DNA of 64,000 nucleotides, taken from assembly GCF_001425625.1 (NCBI RefSeq), contig NZ_LMCP01000048.1, positions 5,907-69,906 on the forward strand, given 5' to 3'. This document shows, in pieces, positions 44,721-54,135 of the stretch. Under the pieces are notes generated by a model that was not told the origin of the DNA, did not search any database, and saw nothing but the letters and a program-made list of their open reading frames with translations. The stretch comes from Mesorhizobium sp. Root102 (lineage in GTDB: Bacteria > Pseudomonadota > Alphaproteobacteria > Rhizobiales > Rhizobiaceae). Each line of letters opens with the position of its first letter. The first letter of the stretch is position 1. A program made the position numbers and the translations under genes.

Positions 44721-45911
44721 ATGAGCAGCCCCCGCGACGTCGTCATCACTGGTATCGGCCTTGTCTCCTCGCTGGGGGAAGGTCCTGATACCCATTGGCA
44801 GAAGCTCGCCCAGCCGGGCTTTCAGCCGGTGCTCGAAGCGACGCGCTTTGCACCTTATACCGTCCATCCGCTGCCTGAGATCGACTGGAACCTGCAGATC
44901 GCCAAGCGCGGCGATCAGCGCCAGATGGAAACCTGGCAGAGGCTCGGCACCTATGCTGCCGGCCTTGCACTGGACGACGCTGGCATCAAGGGCAATGACG
45001 AACTCTGCGCGACCATGGACATGGTAGTGGCCGCAGGCGGTGGCGAGCGCGACGAGGCGGTCGATGCCGCCATTCTCGCCGCTTCGGAAAGCCGCAATGA
45101 CCGAGATGTGCTGCTCAACGAGAAATTGACCACCGAATTGCGGCCGACACTGTTCCTGGCCCAGCTGTCCAACCTGCTCGCCGGCAACATCTCCATCGTC
45201 CACAAGGTCACTGGCTCGTCCAGAACCTTCATGGGCGAGGAAGGTGCCGGCGTCGCCGCCGTCGAAACTGCCGCCGCACGCATCCGCTCGGGCCAGTCGA
45301 CGCACATCCTGGTCGGCGGTGCCTTCCAGACCGAACATTCCGACATGCTGCTCGGCTATGAACTAGCCGGCTATCTGCATCGCGGCCCGTGGAAGCCGGT
45401 CTGGCAAAGACAAGGCGCCGAGGGCGGCGGCGTTGTGACCGGATCCGGCGGCGCCTTCCTGGTGCTGGAGCAGCGCGAACATGCAACGGACCGGGGTCGG
45501 AAAATCTATGCCGAACTTGGGCCGGTCGTCTCCGGCCGCGCCAGGCGGTCGCGCGGAGAGCTCGACGCCGAGATCGCCGCATTGCTCAGCCAGGCGGCGC
45601 TGCCGAACGGCAAGCTGCTTGCGATGTCAGGCGCCTCGGGCGCGCATGCGGCAACCACTGCCGAGAAAGCCGCGCTCGATGCCAATCCGGCGATCGCCGC
45701 GCGCGGTTTCTCGACGCTGACCGGGCACATGAAGGAAGCGCAGTTTCCGTTCGCCGTGGCGCTCGCCGCACTGGCCGTCGACCGCAAGGCCGCCTACCCT
45801 GTCTTTGATGCCACAGCCGAGACACCGTTCGAAGGCGTTCCCGCAACCGTCCTTGCAACGGCGATCGGCTATCACCAATTCGAGGGCATGGCGCTGGTCA
45901 ACGCCGCGTAA
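44721..45911 (+). CDS. fabF2XL: Beta-ketoacyl-ACP synthase-like protein lacking the active-site cysteine
   Basis: This 396-residue thiolase-fold protein is in the position of FabF2XL. It keeps the FabF start (VVITGIGLVSSLG) and the late GHMKEAQFP. However, the nucleophile-elbow region reads VTGSSRTF (163-170), with Ser166 where ketosynthases have Cys. The first His motif (NAHGTST in its partner) is replaced by SGASGAHAAT. It is therefore probably not a condensing enzyme by itself. It resembles the chain-length-factor half of ketosynthase heterodimers, pairing with the intact FabF1XL encoded next. Confidence 0.87.
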   Translation: MSSPRDVVITGIGLVSSLGEGPDTHWQKLAQPGFQPVLEATRFAPYTVHPLPEIDWNLQIAKRGDQRQMETWQRLGTYAAGLALDDAGIKGNDELCATMDMVVAAGGGERDEAVDAAILAASESRNDRDVLLNEKLTTELRPTLFLAQLSNLLAGNISIVHKVTGSSRTFMGEEGAGVAAVETAAARIRSGQSTHILVGGAFQTEHSDMLLGYELAGYLHRGPWKPVWQRQGAEGGGVVTGSGGAFLVLEQREHATDRGRKIYAELGPVVSGRARRSRGELDAEIAALLSQAALPNGKLLAMSGASGAHAATTAEKAALDANPAIAARGFSTLTGHMKEAQFPFAVALAALAVDRKAAYPVFDATAETPFEGVPATVLATAIGYHQFEGMALVNAA

Positions 45912-45963
45912 GGCGGGCGCTGACTGATCCATGCTGCAACGATAAACGCTCGAGGGCTCCCGG

Positions 45964-47241
45964 ATGGCCAATCTGAATGATCACATGGGCAGGCCGATCG
46001 TCGCCGTCACCGGCATCGGCGTGGTGACCTCGCTTGGCGTCGGCAAATCAGACAATTGGGCGGCGCTGACCTCGGGCAAGTCGGGCATTCACCCGATCAC
46101 CCGCTTTCCAATCGATCAACTGAACACCCGCATCTCCGGCATGGTCGATTTCCTGCCATCGAGCTCGAAAGGTGCCAGCCCACTCACCTATGAGCTTGCC
46201 GAGCTTGCGGGCCTCGAAGCGGTGACCGAAGCCGGTCTTGATTCCAGCGATTTCGGCGGACCGCTCTTCCTGGCATCGCCCCCGGTCGAACTTGATTGGA
46301 CCGAACGCTTCTCGCTCTACAATTCTGGCAAGGACAAGGACGACACCGCCGCCGAAAGACTGCTTCGGGTCGCGCGTAGCTTGAAAGAGCTGGATATTTT
46401 CGAGACCACCCAGTTCGGTTCGATCGCCGACCGCCTTGCCGATCGTCTTGGCACACGCGGTCTGCCGATCACGCTGTCGACGGCTTGCGCTTCGGGTGCC
46501 ACTGCGATCCAGCTCGGAGTCGAGGCGATCCGACGCGGCGAATGCGACCGGGCCCTGTCGATCGGCGCGGACGGGTCTGCCACCGCCGAGGCATTGATCC
46601 GTTTCTCATTGCTTTCGGCGCTCTCCACGCACAACGACATTCCCGAAAAGGCATCGAAGCCTTTCTCCAGGGATCGCGACGGCTTCGTGTTGGCCGAGGG
46701 ATCCGGGGCGCTGGTGTTGGAATCGCTTGAGGCGGCATTGGCTCGTGGCGCGACTATTCTCGGCGTCCTGGGGGGGTGCGGCGAGAAGGCCGACGACTTC
46801 CACCGCACCCGCTCGAAGCCGGACGCTTCGCCGGCCATCGCCGCGGTTCGCGCCGCCCTTGCCGATGCCGGCCTGAGTGAAGACGAGATCGACTATGTCA
46901 ACGCCCACGGCACGTCGACTCCGGAGAACGACAAGATGGAACATCTGGCGCTGTCGACCGTGTTCGGCGAACGGATCAGCTCGATGCCGGTTTCGTCGAA
47001 CAAGTCGATGATTGGCCACACGCTGTCGGCGGCGGGCGCGGTCGAGGCGGCGTTCTCGCTGATGACAATGCGTGAAAGCGTCATTCCGCCGACCATCAAC
47101 TACGACAACCCCGATCCGGCGATCGTGCTCGATGTGGTGCCGAACAAGAAGCGCAATGCCGAGGTTCGCACCGTTCTGTCGAACTCCTTCGGCTTCGGCG
47201 GCCAGAACACTTGCCTTGTCATGGCGCGGGAACCGGTCTAA
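45964..47241 (+). CDS. fabF1XL: Beta-ketoacyl-ACP synthase for very-long-chain fatty acid
   Basis: This 425-residue FabF-type ketosynthase has a full catalytic set: Cys175 in STACASGAT, His315 in NAHGTSTPEND, Lys347 in SSNKSMIG and His352 in GHTLSAAGAVEA. It should elongate acyl-AcpXL in the cytoplasm to make the C28-type chain. It starts at ATG 45964, 52 bases after the Cys-lacking paralogue, and precedes adhXL. Pairing with the paralogue is inferred from family logic. Confidence 0.93.
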   Translation: MANLNDHMGRPIVAVTGIGVVTSLGVGKSDNWAALTSGKSGIHPITRFPIDQLNTRISGMVDFLPSSSKGASPLTYELAELAGLEAVTEAGLDSSDFGGPLFLASPPVELDWTERFSLYNSGKDKDDTAAERLLRVARSLKELDIFETTQFGSIADRLADRLGTRGLPITLSTACASGATAIQLGVEAIRRGECDRALSIGADGSATAEALIRFSLLSALSTHNDIPEKASKPFSRDRDGFVLAEGSGALVLESLEAALARGATILGVLGGCGEKADDFHRTRSKPDASPAIAAVRAALADAGLSEDEIDYVNAHGTSTPENDKMEHLALSTVFGERISSMPVSSNKSMIGHTLSAAGAVEAAFSLMTMRESVIPPTINYDNPDPAIVLDVVPNKKRNAEVRTVLSNSFGFGGQNTCLVMAREPV

Positions 47242-47277
47242 GCGAACTTTTTCAGCCAGACTGAACCGACAGGCCCC

Positions 47278-48306
47278 ATGCGCGCATTGCAACTTATCGA
47301 GGACCGCCGTCTCGAGACGGTGGACCTGCCGCCTCCCCCACCGCCGGCACTCGGCGAAGTCACGCTACGCATCAAGGCAGTGGCGCTGAACCACATCGAC
47401 GTCTGGGGCTGGCGCGGTATGGCCTTCGCCAAGCGCAAGCTGCCGCTGGTCGTCGGCGCCGAAGCCTCCGGCGAGGTCGAGGCGGTTGGCCCCGGCGTTT
47501 CCAGCCTGCTGCCCGGACAATTGGTGTCGATCTACGGCGCGCGCACCTGCGGCCTTTGCCGCGCCTGCCGCGAAGGCCGCGACAATCTCTGCGAACATGT
47601 TTCGGGCGTTCACGGCTTCCATCTCGACGGCTTTGCGCAGGAAAAGATCAACCTGCCGGCCCGCCTGCTGGTTCCTGCCCCGCCCGGCGTGACCGACATC
47701 GGTGCGGCGGTGGCGCCCGTTACCTTCGGCACCGTCGAGCATATGCTATTCGACAACGCCAGGCTGCAGCCCGGCGAAACCATTCTCATCCATGCCGGCG
47801 GATCCGGCATCGGCTCGGCCGCCATCCAGCTGGCCAAGCGAATGGGTTGCACGATCATCACCACGGTCGGCTCCAACGACAAGATCGACAAGGCCAAGGC
47901 GCTCGGCGCCGACCATGTCATCAACTATCGCGACGATCGTTTCGAGGGCGTCGTGCGCAAGCTGACCAAGAAGAAGGGCGTCGATGTCGTCTTCGAACAT
48001 GTCGGCGCCGACACCTTTGCCGCCTCGATGCTGTGCCTGAAGCGTGGCGGCCGCCTGGTGACGTGCGGTTCGACCTCGGGCGTGTCGACGCAGATCAACC
48101 TGATGCAACTGTTCCAGCAGCAATTGAAACTGCTCGGCTCCTTTGGCTGCCGCATGGAGAACATGGCCAACGCCATGCAGAAGATGGCGTTGGGACAGGT
48201 CGCACCGGTCATCGACACCGAAGTCGACTTCGATGGTATCGATGGGGCGCTGAAGCGCATGGAAGGCCGCGACGTGTTCGGCAAGATCATCCTGCGCGTC
48301 GGCTAG
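47278..48306 (+). CDS. adh2XL: Zinc-binding alcohol dehydrogenase/quinone reductase-like protein of the XL cluster
   Basis: This 342-residue medium-chain dehydrogenase/reductase has a GroES-like half with ALNHIDVWGWRG and CGLCRACREGRDNLC (structural-zinc cysteines). The Rossmann half contains HAGGSGIGSAAIQLAKRMG. In the conserved lipid A cluster, this position is held by adh2XL, thought to act as a reductase, perhaps an enoyl reductase, in chain elongation. It lies 36 bases after fabF1XL and four bases before lpxXL. Confidence 0.9.
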   Translation: MRALQLIEDRRLETVDLPPPPPPALGEVTLRIKAVALNHIDVWGWRGMAFAKRKLPLVVGAEASGEVEAVGPGVSSLLPGQLVSIYGARTCGLCRACREGRDNLCEHVSGVHGFHLDGFAQEKINLPARLLVPAPPGVTDIGAAVAPVTFGTVEHMLFDNARLQPGETILIHAGGSGIGSAAIQLAKRMGCTIITTVGSNDKIDKAKALGADHVINYRDDRFEGVVRKLTKKKGVDVVFEHVGADTFAASMLCLKRGGRLVTCGSTSGVSTQINLMQLFQQQLKLLGSFGCRMENMANAMQKMALGQVAPVIDTEVDFDGIDGALKRMEGRDVFGKIILRVG

Positions 48307-48310
48307 AGCC

Positions 48311-49306
48311 TTGACCTCTGTGTTCAAGAAGTTCCGCCGGGACCTCAAATTTCGTTACGGCAGGCAGCTGCGCCAGTTGAACTACTGGCTGGTGGCGCGC
48401 GCGGCTATGATGATCATCTCGGTTCTGCGTCTGCTGCCGGCCGACAGTGCGCTGAACTTTGCCGACCGCGTCGCGCGCCGCGTTGGCCCCTGGGTGGGAC
48501 GCCATCAGGTCGCTGTCGACAATTTGCGCAAGGCCTATCCGGAAAAGAGCGAAGCCGAAATCAAGGCAATCGCCTCCGACATGTGGGGCAACATGGCCCG
48601 GCTCGCCGCCGAGTACATCTTCCTCGATGCCCTGTTCGACTATGACCCCGCCGCCACCAAGCCCGGCCGCGTCGAGGTCAAGGGAGTAGAGCACTTCACC
48701 GAAATCGCGGCCGAAAAGCAGCCGCATATCGTCTTCACCGGCCATCTCGGCAATTTCGAACTGCTGCCGGTCGCGGCGGCGACCTTCGGCATGAACATCA
48801 CGGCGCTGTTTCGACCGCCCAACAACCCCTACCTTGCCGACTATATCCTGTCGACGCGCCGCTCGACCATGGGAGCGCTGCTGCCGTCGATGGCCGGCGC
48901 GTCGTTTGCGTTGGCGGGGGTGCTGGAAAACGGCGGCAACATCGGCGTCCTTGTCGACCAGAAATTCTCCAATGGCCTGGACACGACATTCTTCGGCCGT
49001 CCCTGCCAGAGCAACCGGGTGCTGGCTACCCTTGCCCGTCACTACGACTGCGACGTCTATCCGGCGCGCTGTGTCAGGCTGCCCTGCAACCGCTTCCGGC
49101 TCGAGATCGAGGACAAGTTGACATTGCCGCGCAACGCTGACGGCAGCGTCGATGTCCACGCCACCACCCAGTTGCTCTGCGACGTGGTCGAACGCTGGGT
49201 ACGCGAAGACCCCGGCCAGTGGATGTGGTTCCACAAAAGGTGGGAGATCGGCGGCGGGCGGAGAAAGCGGCCCCCACAGGCAAAAGCACCTGCCATCAGC
49301 GCCTGA
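48311..49306 (+). CDS. lpxXL: Lipid A very-long-chain acyltransferase LpxXL
   Basis: This 331-residue lysophospholipid/lipid A acyltransferase has the HX4E motif in TGHLGNFE (His145, Glu150), followed by FRPPNNPYL and the LVDQKFSNGLDTTFFG region of LpxL-type enzymes. It transfers the AcpXL-bound very-long chain to the hydroxyacyl group of lipid A at the inner membrane. The start is TTG at 48311 or GTG at 48320, both just after the adhXL stop, so translation is coupled. The 190 bases after it show no gene. Confidence 0.93.
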   Translation: MTSVFKKFRRDLKFRYGRQLRQLNYWLVARAAMMIISVLRLLPADSALNFADRVARRVGPWVGRHQVAVDNLRKAYPEKSEAEIKAIASDMWGNMARLAAEYIFLDALFDYDPAATKPGRVEVKGVEHFTEIAAEKQPHIVFTGHLGNFELLPVAAATFGMNITALFRPPNNPYLADYILSTRRSTMGALLPSMAGASFALAGVLENGGNIGVLVDQKFSNGLDTTFFGRPCQSNRVLATLARHYDCDVYPARCVRLPCNRFRLEIEDKLTLPRNADGSVDVHATTQLLCDVVERWVREDPGQWMWFHKRWEIGGGRRKRPPQAKAPAISA

Positions 49307-49496
49307 GCTCGTCCATTGGCGAGCGCCCCTGCGCTGACCGCAACTCATGGGTCAGCAATGGCTGGCGACCTTCGAGCAGACAAAACCTTCGCCGGATCCT
49401 TTCGCGATCAATTGGAGACAAGGAATAGCCGCAAGGATCGCTCCTCGCGGCTAGGGCAATCGATCTTTCTGTCAGGCCCGGAAAAGCCCGCCAGCG

Positions 49497-50339
49497 CTAC
49501 AAAGCCGGTAATGGCAGGATGAAATTGGGCCGATAGGTGTCCATCGTGGCGCCGTTGCGGTCTTCCTCGAGCAGCGTGTTCGAACCGAAGCTCGCCCGCA
49601 GGCCGATCACGTATTTGTGGATGTTCAGATCGGTGCTCTCAACCGACATATGATCCAGCTGATAGCGTCCAAACACCGAGAACGGCGTGCCGGAGAACCG
49701 GTAGTTGGCCTGCAGCGCCGCGGTAATGGTGTCGAGATGATCGCCGAACCCTGACAGTCTCGCAAAGCCAAGCTCGCCGTCGAAGCGAAGATTATCTTGG
49801 GCGAAGTAGCGCACCACGGCGCGCCCGCCCCATTGGTCATAGTGCTCGGATTCGCCGTTGGCCCGCAGCTGGCCGTAGTAGGCCTGGCCGTAGACGGTCA
49901 CGTTGCCGAAATAGGCCTGGGCTTCGGGGCCAACCGTGAAATTGTAAATCTTCGGACCGCCAATGTCCCCACCGTAGCGTGTGAAGGTCGCGAACCCGCC
50001 GAGCGCATGGCTGCTCGGGTCACGCCAGTAGCCGTGGATCGCGCCACCATAACCATAAATGTTGCTGCCCTCGACCCAAAGCGAATCTATGTTCGCATCG
50101 GTTTGGATGTTCCAGCGTGCGTCGATCGGGAAATTGACCCGACCGGCACCGCCAGCTGTCGTCGCAGAGAGATGTCCACCATCTGCCGACAGATACAATC
50201 CGCCAAGATAAGCTTCGACATAGCCGGAAATATGCGGCTGTGCGAGTTCCTGATCCATGACAATTGGCTCAACCGCATCGGCGGCGAAGGCCGAAGTAGC
50301 GGTGACGGCAATCGCCGCCCCAAGAAGAAGTCTGTACAT
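49497..50339 (-). CDS. Outer-membrane beta-barrel protein
   Basis: This 280-residue exported protein has a signal peptide (MYRLLLGAAIAVTATSAFA, cleaved before ADAVEP). Many alternating, aromatic-rich strands follow (ISGYVEAYLGGLYLS, YLSADGGHL, FGRYQLDHMSVEST), consistent with a porin-like barrel. The start at 50339 follows GAGGGG. The last residues (NFILPLPAL) do not end in the usual terminal Phe, so a conventional BAM signal is unclear. There is no family match beyond this. Confidence 0.7.
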   Translation of the reverse strand: MYRLLLGAAIAVTATSAFAADAVEPIVMDQELAQPHISGYVEAYLGGLYLSADGGHLSATTAGGAGRVNFPIDARWNIQTDANIDSLWVEGSNIYGYGGAIHGYWRDPSSHALGGFATFTRYGGDIGGPKIYNFTVGPEAQAYFGNVTVYGQAYYGQLRANGESEHYDQWGGRAVVRYFAQDNLRFDGELGFARLSGFGDHLDTITAALQANYRFSGTPFSVFGRYQLDHMSVESTDLNIHKYVIGLRASFGSNTLLEEDRNGATMDTYRPNFILPLPAL

Positions 50340-50548
50340 TAAAGCCCCTCGCAAGTTATCTGCTTGAAAGCTAACATAATCGCGTTTTGGCAGAAACCAT
50401 TCGCCGGGCCCAAGTGACGCTACGACACCGTTTCCCAAGCCAATGCGCTATTCCTGCAACATTTTTAAAGCAAAGCGCCCGAGATTCAGGCAATTGCAGC
50501 CGATCCCGCCGCAAAAAACCACGGTGGAATCAACAGCCGGTCTAAGCC

Positions 50549-50977
50549 CTAATTGGTGACGACAATCCGCGTGTTGCCGAACCCCACTTCCCGCACCATC
50601 GAGTAGAAGGCAGCGGCATTTGCCGTATGAAGGCGCACGCAGCCATGCGACGCCGGGCGGCCGAGCTGCCTGACCGCGCCTGTTCCGTGGATGGCATAGC
50701 CGCCATGGAAGAACACGGAATAGGGCATCGGCGACATGTCGTATTTGCGCGAATACCACATCCGCGCCGTCCGTTGAGGCCGATAGCTGCCGCGCGGCGT
50801 AATGTAGCCTTTGCGCGCGGTGGAGACGCTCCAGCGGTAAACCGCCGCACCATATCTGACCGTCATCGTCTGCGACGACACGTCTATGTTTGCAACGAGG
50901 CTGGCTGCCCAGCCCTGCCCCGAAGCACCGAACAGCATCGTGACAAACACGGCTGCCATGAGAACTATCTTTTTCAT
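50549..50977 (-). CDS. L,D-transpeptidase (YkuD domain)
   Basis: This 142-residue exported YkuD-domain enzyme has a signal peptide (to about GQGWA). The catalytic motif shows His97 (AIHGTG), then PASHGCVRL with His111 and Cys113. It cross-links peptidoglycan peptides or attaches proteins to them in the periplasm. The length is minimal for the family, with no extra binding domain. Flanking gaps (50340-50548 and 50978-51199) show no further gene. Confidence 0.92.
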   Translation of the reverse strand: MKKIVLMAAVFVTMLFGASGQGWAASLVANIDVSSQTMTVRYGAAVYRWSVSTARKGYITPRGSYRPQRTARMWYSRKYDMSPMPYSVFFHGGYAIHGTGAVRQLGRPASHGCVRLHTANAAAFYSMVREVGFGNTRIVVTN

Positions 50978-51199
50978 GCGATCAAACCCCTTTGATTGCC
51001 CCTTACTTGCCTGCCATCACGTTGTTTTTCATCTTTTTAATGGCAGGTGAATGAGGTAGCACACACTCCTTGACCAATTCGCCAATCCAAAGCAGCGAAT
51101 TTGAACGATTTCCCGCGATAGTTGCCGCAACGACACGCCGCACGGGCTTGATCACCAGCGGGCTTGCAAAACCAAGTCGATCGCTGCTCAACTCCGCGC

Positions 51200-52480
51200 A
51201 TGAACGAGCGACTCCTCCAGGCAATCGATGACAGGCGCGACGATGTCGTCGCGCTGACCGCCGAGCTGATCCGTTTTCCGACCATCAATCCACCCGGCGA
51301 GGCCTACCGGCCATGCGCCGAATATCTCGGCGCGCGGCTGAAGAAGAGCGGTTTCGAGACCGAATTCATCCGCGCCGAAGGCACGCCCGGCGACACCGAT
51401 CGCTACCCGCGTGTCAATGTCGTTGCTCGTTTCGACGGAAAGTCGCCCGGCGCCTGCGTCCACTTCAACTCGCATATCGACGTGGTCGAAGCCGGTGACG
51501 GATGGACCGTCGATCCCTTTGCCGGCATCGTCAGGGACGGCAAGGTCTATGGCCGTGGCGCCTGCGACATGAAGGGCGGTCTTGCCGCCTCGATCATCGC
51601 CGCCGAAGCCTTCTTGGAAGTGTTTCCCGACTTTCCCGGCGCTATCGAAATATCTGGCACCGTCGACGAGGAGTCCGGCGGCTTCGGCGGCGTCGCCCAT
51701 CTGGCCGGGCTCGGCTATTTCTCGAAACCCAGGGTCGACCACGTCATCATTCCCGAGCCGCTGAACAAGGACCGCATCTGTCTCGGTCATCGCGGCGTGT
51801 GGTGGGCGGAAATCGAGACCACGGGCGAGATCGCTCATGGCTCGATGCCGTTCCTCGGCGACAATGCGGTGCGCCATATGGGTGCCGTGCTGCGGGCTTT
51901 CGAGGACGAACTGTTCCCCGCACTCGACCGCAAGATGACGCGCATGCCGGTCGTGCCCGAAGGAGCAAAGCGCTCGACCATGAACATCAATTCGATCCAT
52001 GGCGGCCAAACCGAGGATTTCCGGCCCGGCCTGCCCTCGCCCAACGTGCCCGACTCCTGCCGGCTGACCATCGACCGCCGTTTCCTGCTCGAGGAAGATC
52101 TCGACACCGTCAAAGGTGAGGTGACCGGCATTCTCGACCGGTTGAAGCGCGAGCGCAAAAAATTCGACTATGAAATCCGCGACCTGATGGAAGTGCTGCC
52201 GTTGATGACCGAGCGCAACGCCCCAGTGGTCAAGGCGGTTGCGCAAGGCATCATGGCGATCTTCGACCGCGAACCCGACTACGTCATTTCGCCGGGCACC
52301 TATGACCAGAAGCACATTGCCCGCATCGGCCATATCTATGACTGCATCGCCTATGGCCCTGGCATTCTCGACCTCGCCCACCGGCCGGACGAATGGGTCG
52401 GGATATCGGACATGGTGGAATCGGCCAAGGTGATGGCGATCGGGCTCAACGTGCTGCTGCGCGGCACAGCCACCGGATAA
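51200..52480 (+). CDS. M20-family metallopeptidase (ArgE/DapE-like deacylase)
   Basis: This 426-residue zinc hydrolase of the acetylornithine deacetylase/succinyl-diaminopimelate desuccinylase family has metal ligands in HFNSHIDVVEAGDGW and RGACDMKGGLAAS, then EESGGFGG with the catalytic Glu and a final His in SPGTYDQKHIA. It is followed in the same direction by a peptide-type ABC transporter, so it may cleave an imported peptide or N-acyl compound. The start is ATG 51200; a TTG at 51164 is possible. Confidence 0.9.
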   Translation: MNERLLQAIDDRRDDVVALTAELIRFPTINPPGEAYRPCAEYLGARLKKSGFETEFIRAEGTPGDTDRYPRVNVVARFDGKSPGACVHFNSHIDVVEAGDGWTVDPFAGIVRDGKVYGRGACDMKGGLAASIIAAEAFLEVFPDFPGAIEISGTVDEESGGFGGVAHLAGLGYFSKPRVDHVIIPEPLNKDRICLGHRGVWWAEIETTGEIAHGSMPFLGDNAVRHMGAVLRAFEDELFPALDRKMTRMPVVPEGAKRSTMNINSIHGGQTEDFRPGLPSPNVPDSCRLTIDRRFLLEEDLDTVKGEVTGILDRLKRERKKFDYEIRDLMEVLPLMTERNAPVVKAVAQGIMAIFDREPDYVISPGTYDQKHIARIGHIYDCIAYGPGILDLAHRPDEWVGISDMVESAKVMAIGLNVLLRGTATG

Positions 52481-52643
52481 GGCACGCACTGCGACAAGCT
52501 TCGACCTGCTGATGAGGCCGCCAGGACAAAAACATTCCCGGCCACGCTGACGGGCAGAACGAAACGCAATTTACTCCGCGGCGAAATCACGCTTCTATCG
52601 CTCGGGTTTGAGCACGTGTCTGAAACGCATGGGGAGTTGCACG

Positions 52644-54122
52644 ATGAGATTGTGGAAAACCATCCTGGCCGCCGCAGTGCTGTCACTGGCCGCCGGCACC
52701 TCCGCGTTTGCCGCGCGAACCGACCTGGTCATCGGCATTCCCCTCGAACCCCCGCATCTCGATCCGACCGCCGGTGCCGCCGCGGCGATCGACGAGGTTC
52801 TCTACGCCAATGTGTTCGAGGGCCTGACGCGCATCGGGCCGAATGGCGAGGTGCTGCCAGATCTGGCCGTAAGCTGGACCATTTCCGATGACGGCAAGGT
52901 CTACACCTTCAAGCTGCACACCGGCGTGAAATTCCACGACGGCACCGATTTCAACGCGGACGACGTGAAATTCTCACTCGATCGCGCTCGCGCCGACAAT
53001 TCCGTCAACGCGCAAAAGGGCCTGTTCGCCGGTATCGACAAGGTCGAGGTTGTCGATCCGGCGACCGTGAAGGTCACGCTGAAGAACCCGCAAGGCTCCT
53101 TCCTCTACAATATGGGCTGGGGCGACGCGGTGATCGTGGCGCCTGAATCGGCCGACACCAACAAGGAAAAGCCAATCGGGACCGGTCCGTTCAAGTTCCA
53201 GAGCTGGGCAAAGGGGTCGTCGATCACGCTGGTGAAATCCGACCATTACTGGGGCACGCCGGCGTCTCTCGACAAGGCCGAATTCCGCATCGTGCCCGAT
53301 GCTGCGGCCGCCGTGCCGGCGCTGCTCTCCGGCGATATCCAGGCCTTTCCCTTCTTTGATCCCGACAGCGTCGCGCAGGTCAAGGACGACCCACGCTTCA
53401 AGGTGGTGATCGGCTCGACCGAGGGCGAGACCATCCTGTCGATCAACAACAAGAAGCCGCCCTTCGACAAGCTGCAGGTGAGGCAGGCGATTTCCTACGC
53501 GCTCGACCGCAAGGCGATCATCGACGGCGCTTCGGCGGGCCTCGGCCTGCCAATCGGCTCCCACATCTCCCCGGCCAGCAAGGACTGTGTCGACCTCACC
53601 GGCCGCTATCCGCATGATGTCGCCAAGGCCAAGGAACTGTTGAAGGAAGCGGGCTTGGAGAGCGGCTTCAAGGCAACACTGAAACTGCCGCCGCCGTCCT
53701 ATGCACGGCTTGGCGGCGAGATCATCGCTTCGCAACTTCGTGACGTCGGCATCGATCTGGAAATCATTCCGGTCGAATGGGCACAGTGGCTGGATCAGGT
53801 GTTCACCAAGAAGGATTACGACCTCACCATCGTCTCCCACACCGAACCCAACGACATCGATATCTATTCGCGCAAGGATTATTACTTCAACTACGACAAC
53901 CCGGCCTTCGACAAGGTGATCGCCGACCTCAACCTCACCTCCGACGAAGCCAAGCGCAAGGAATTGCTGGGACAGGCGCAGAAGATCTTGGCCGACGATG
54001 CCGTGGTCGGCTTCCTCTACGAACTGCCGAAGGTCGGCGTCTGGGACGCCAAGCTGCAGGGGCTATGGGAAAACGCGCCGATCCAGGCCAATGACCTGAC
54101 CAAGGTGAAGTGGAGCGAGTGA
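52644..54122 (+). CDS. Peptide-type ABC transporter substrate-binding protein
   Basis: This 492-residue family 5 solute-binding protein has a signal peptide (MRLWKTILAAAVLSLAAG, cut near SAFAA). The mature start LVIGIPLEPPHLDPT and the motif YTFKLHTGVKFHDGTDFNADD are typical of dipeptide/oligopeptide/nickel binding proteins. GGGGAG precedes the ATG at 52644. It is the first gene of a four-gene import operon. The ligand is unknown. Confidence 0.93.
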   Translation: MRLWKTILAAAVLSLAAGTSAFAARTDLVIGIPLEPPHLDPTAGAAAAIDEVLYANVFEGLTRIGPNGEVLPDLAVSWTISDDGKVYTFKLHTGVKFHDGTDFNADDVKFSLDRARADNSVNAQKGLFAGIDKVEVVDPATVKVTLKNPQGSFLYNMGWGDAVIVAPESADTNKEKPIGTGPFKFQSWAKGSSITLVKSDHYWGTPASLDKAEFRIVPDAAAAVPALLSGDIQAFPFFDPDSVAQVKDDPRFKVVIGSTEGETILSINNKKPPFDKLQVRQAISYALDRKAIIDGASAGLGLPIGSHISPASKDCVDLTGRYPHDVAKAKELLKEAGLESGFKATLKLPPPSYARLGGEIIASQLRDVGIDLEIIPVEWAQWLDQVFTKKDYDLTIVSHTEPNDIDIYSRKDYYFNYDNPAFDKVIADLNLTSDEAKRKELLGQAQKILADDAVVGFLYELPKVGVWDAKLQGLWENAPIQANDLTKVKWSE

Positions 54123-54135
54123 TCCCCCGCCTTCC

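Noticed and set aside
45506..45787. Small - strand frames within the fabF genes
   Set aside because: They lie entirely inside conserved ketosynthase sequence, with no ribosome site or domain.
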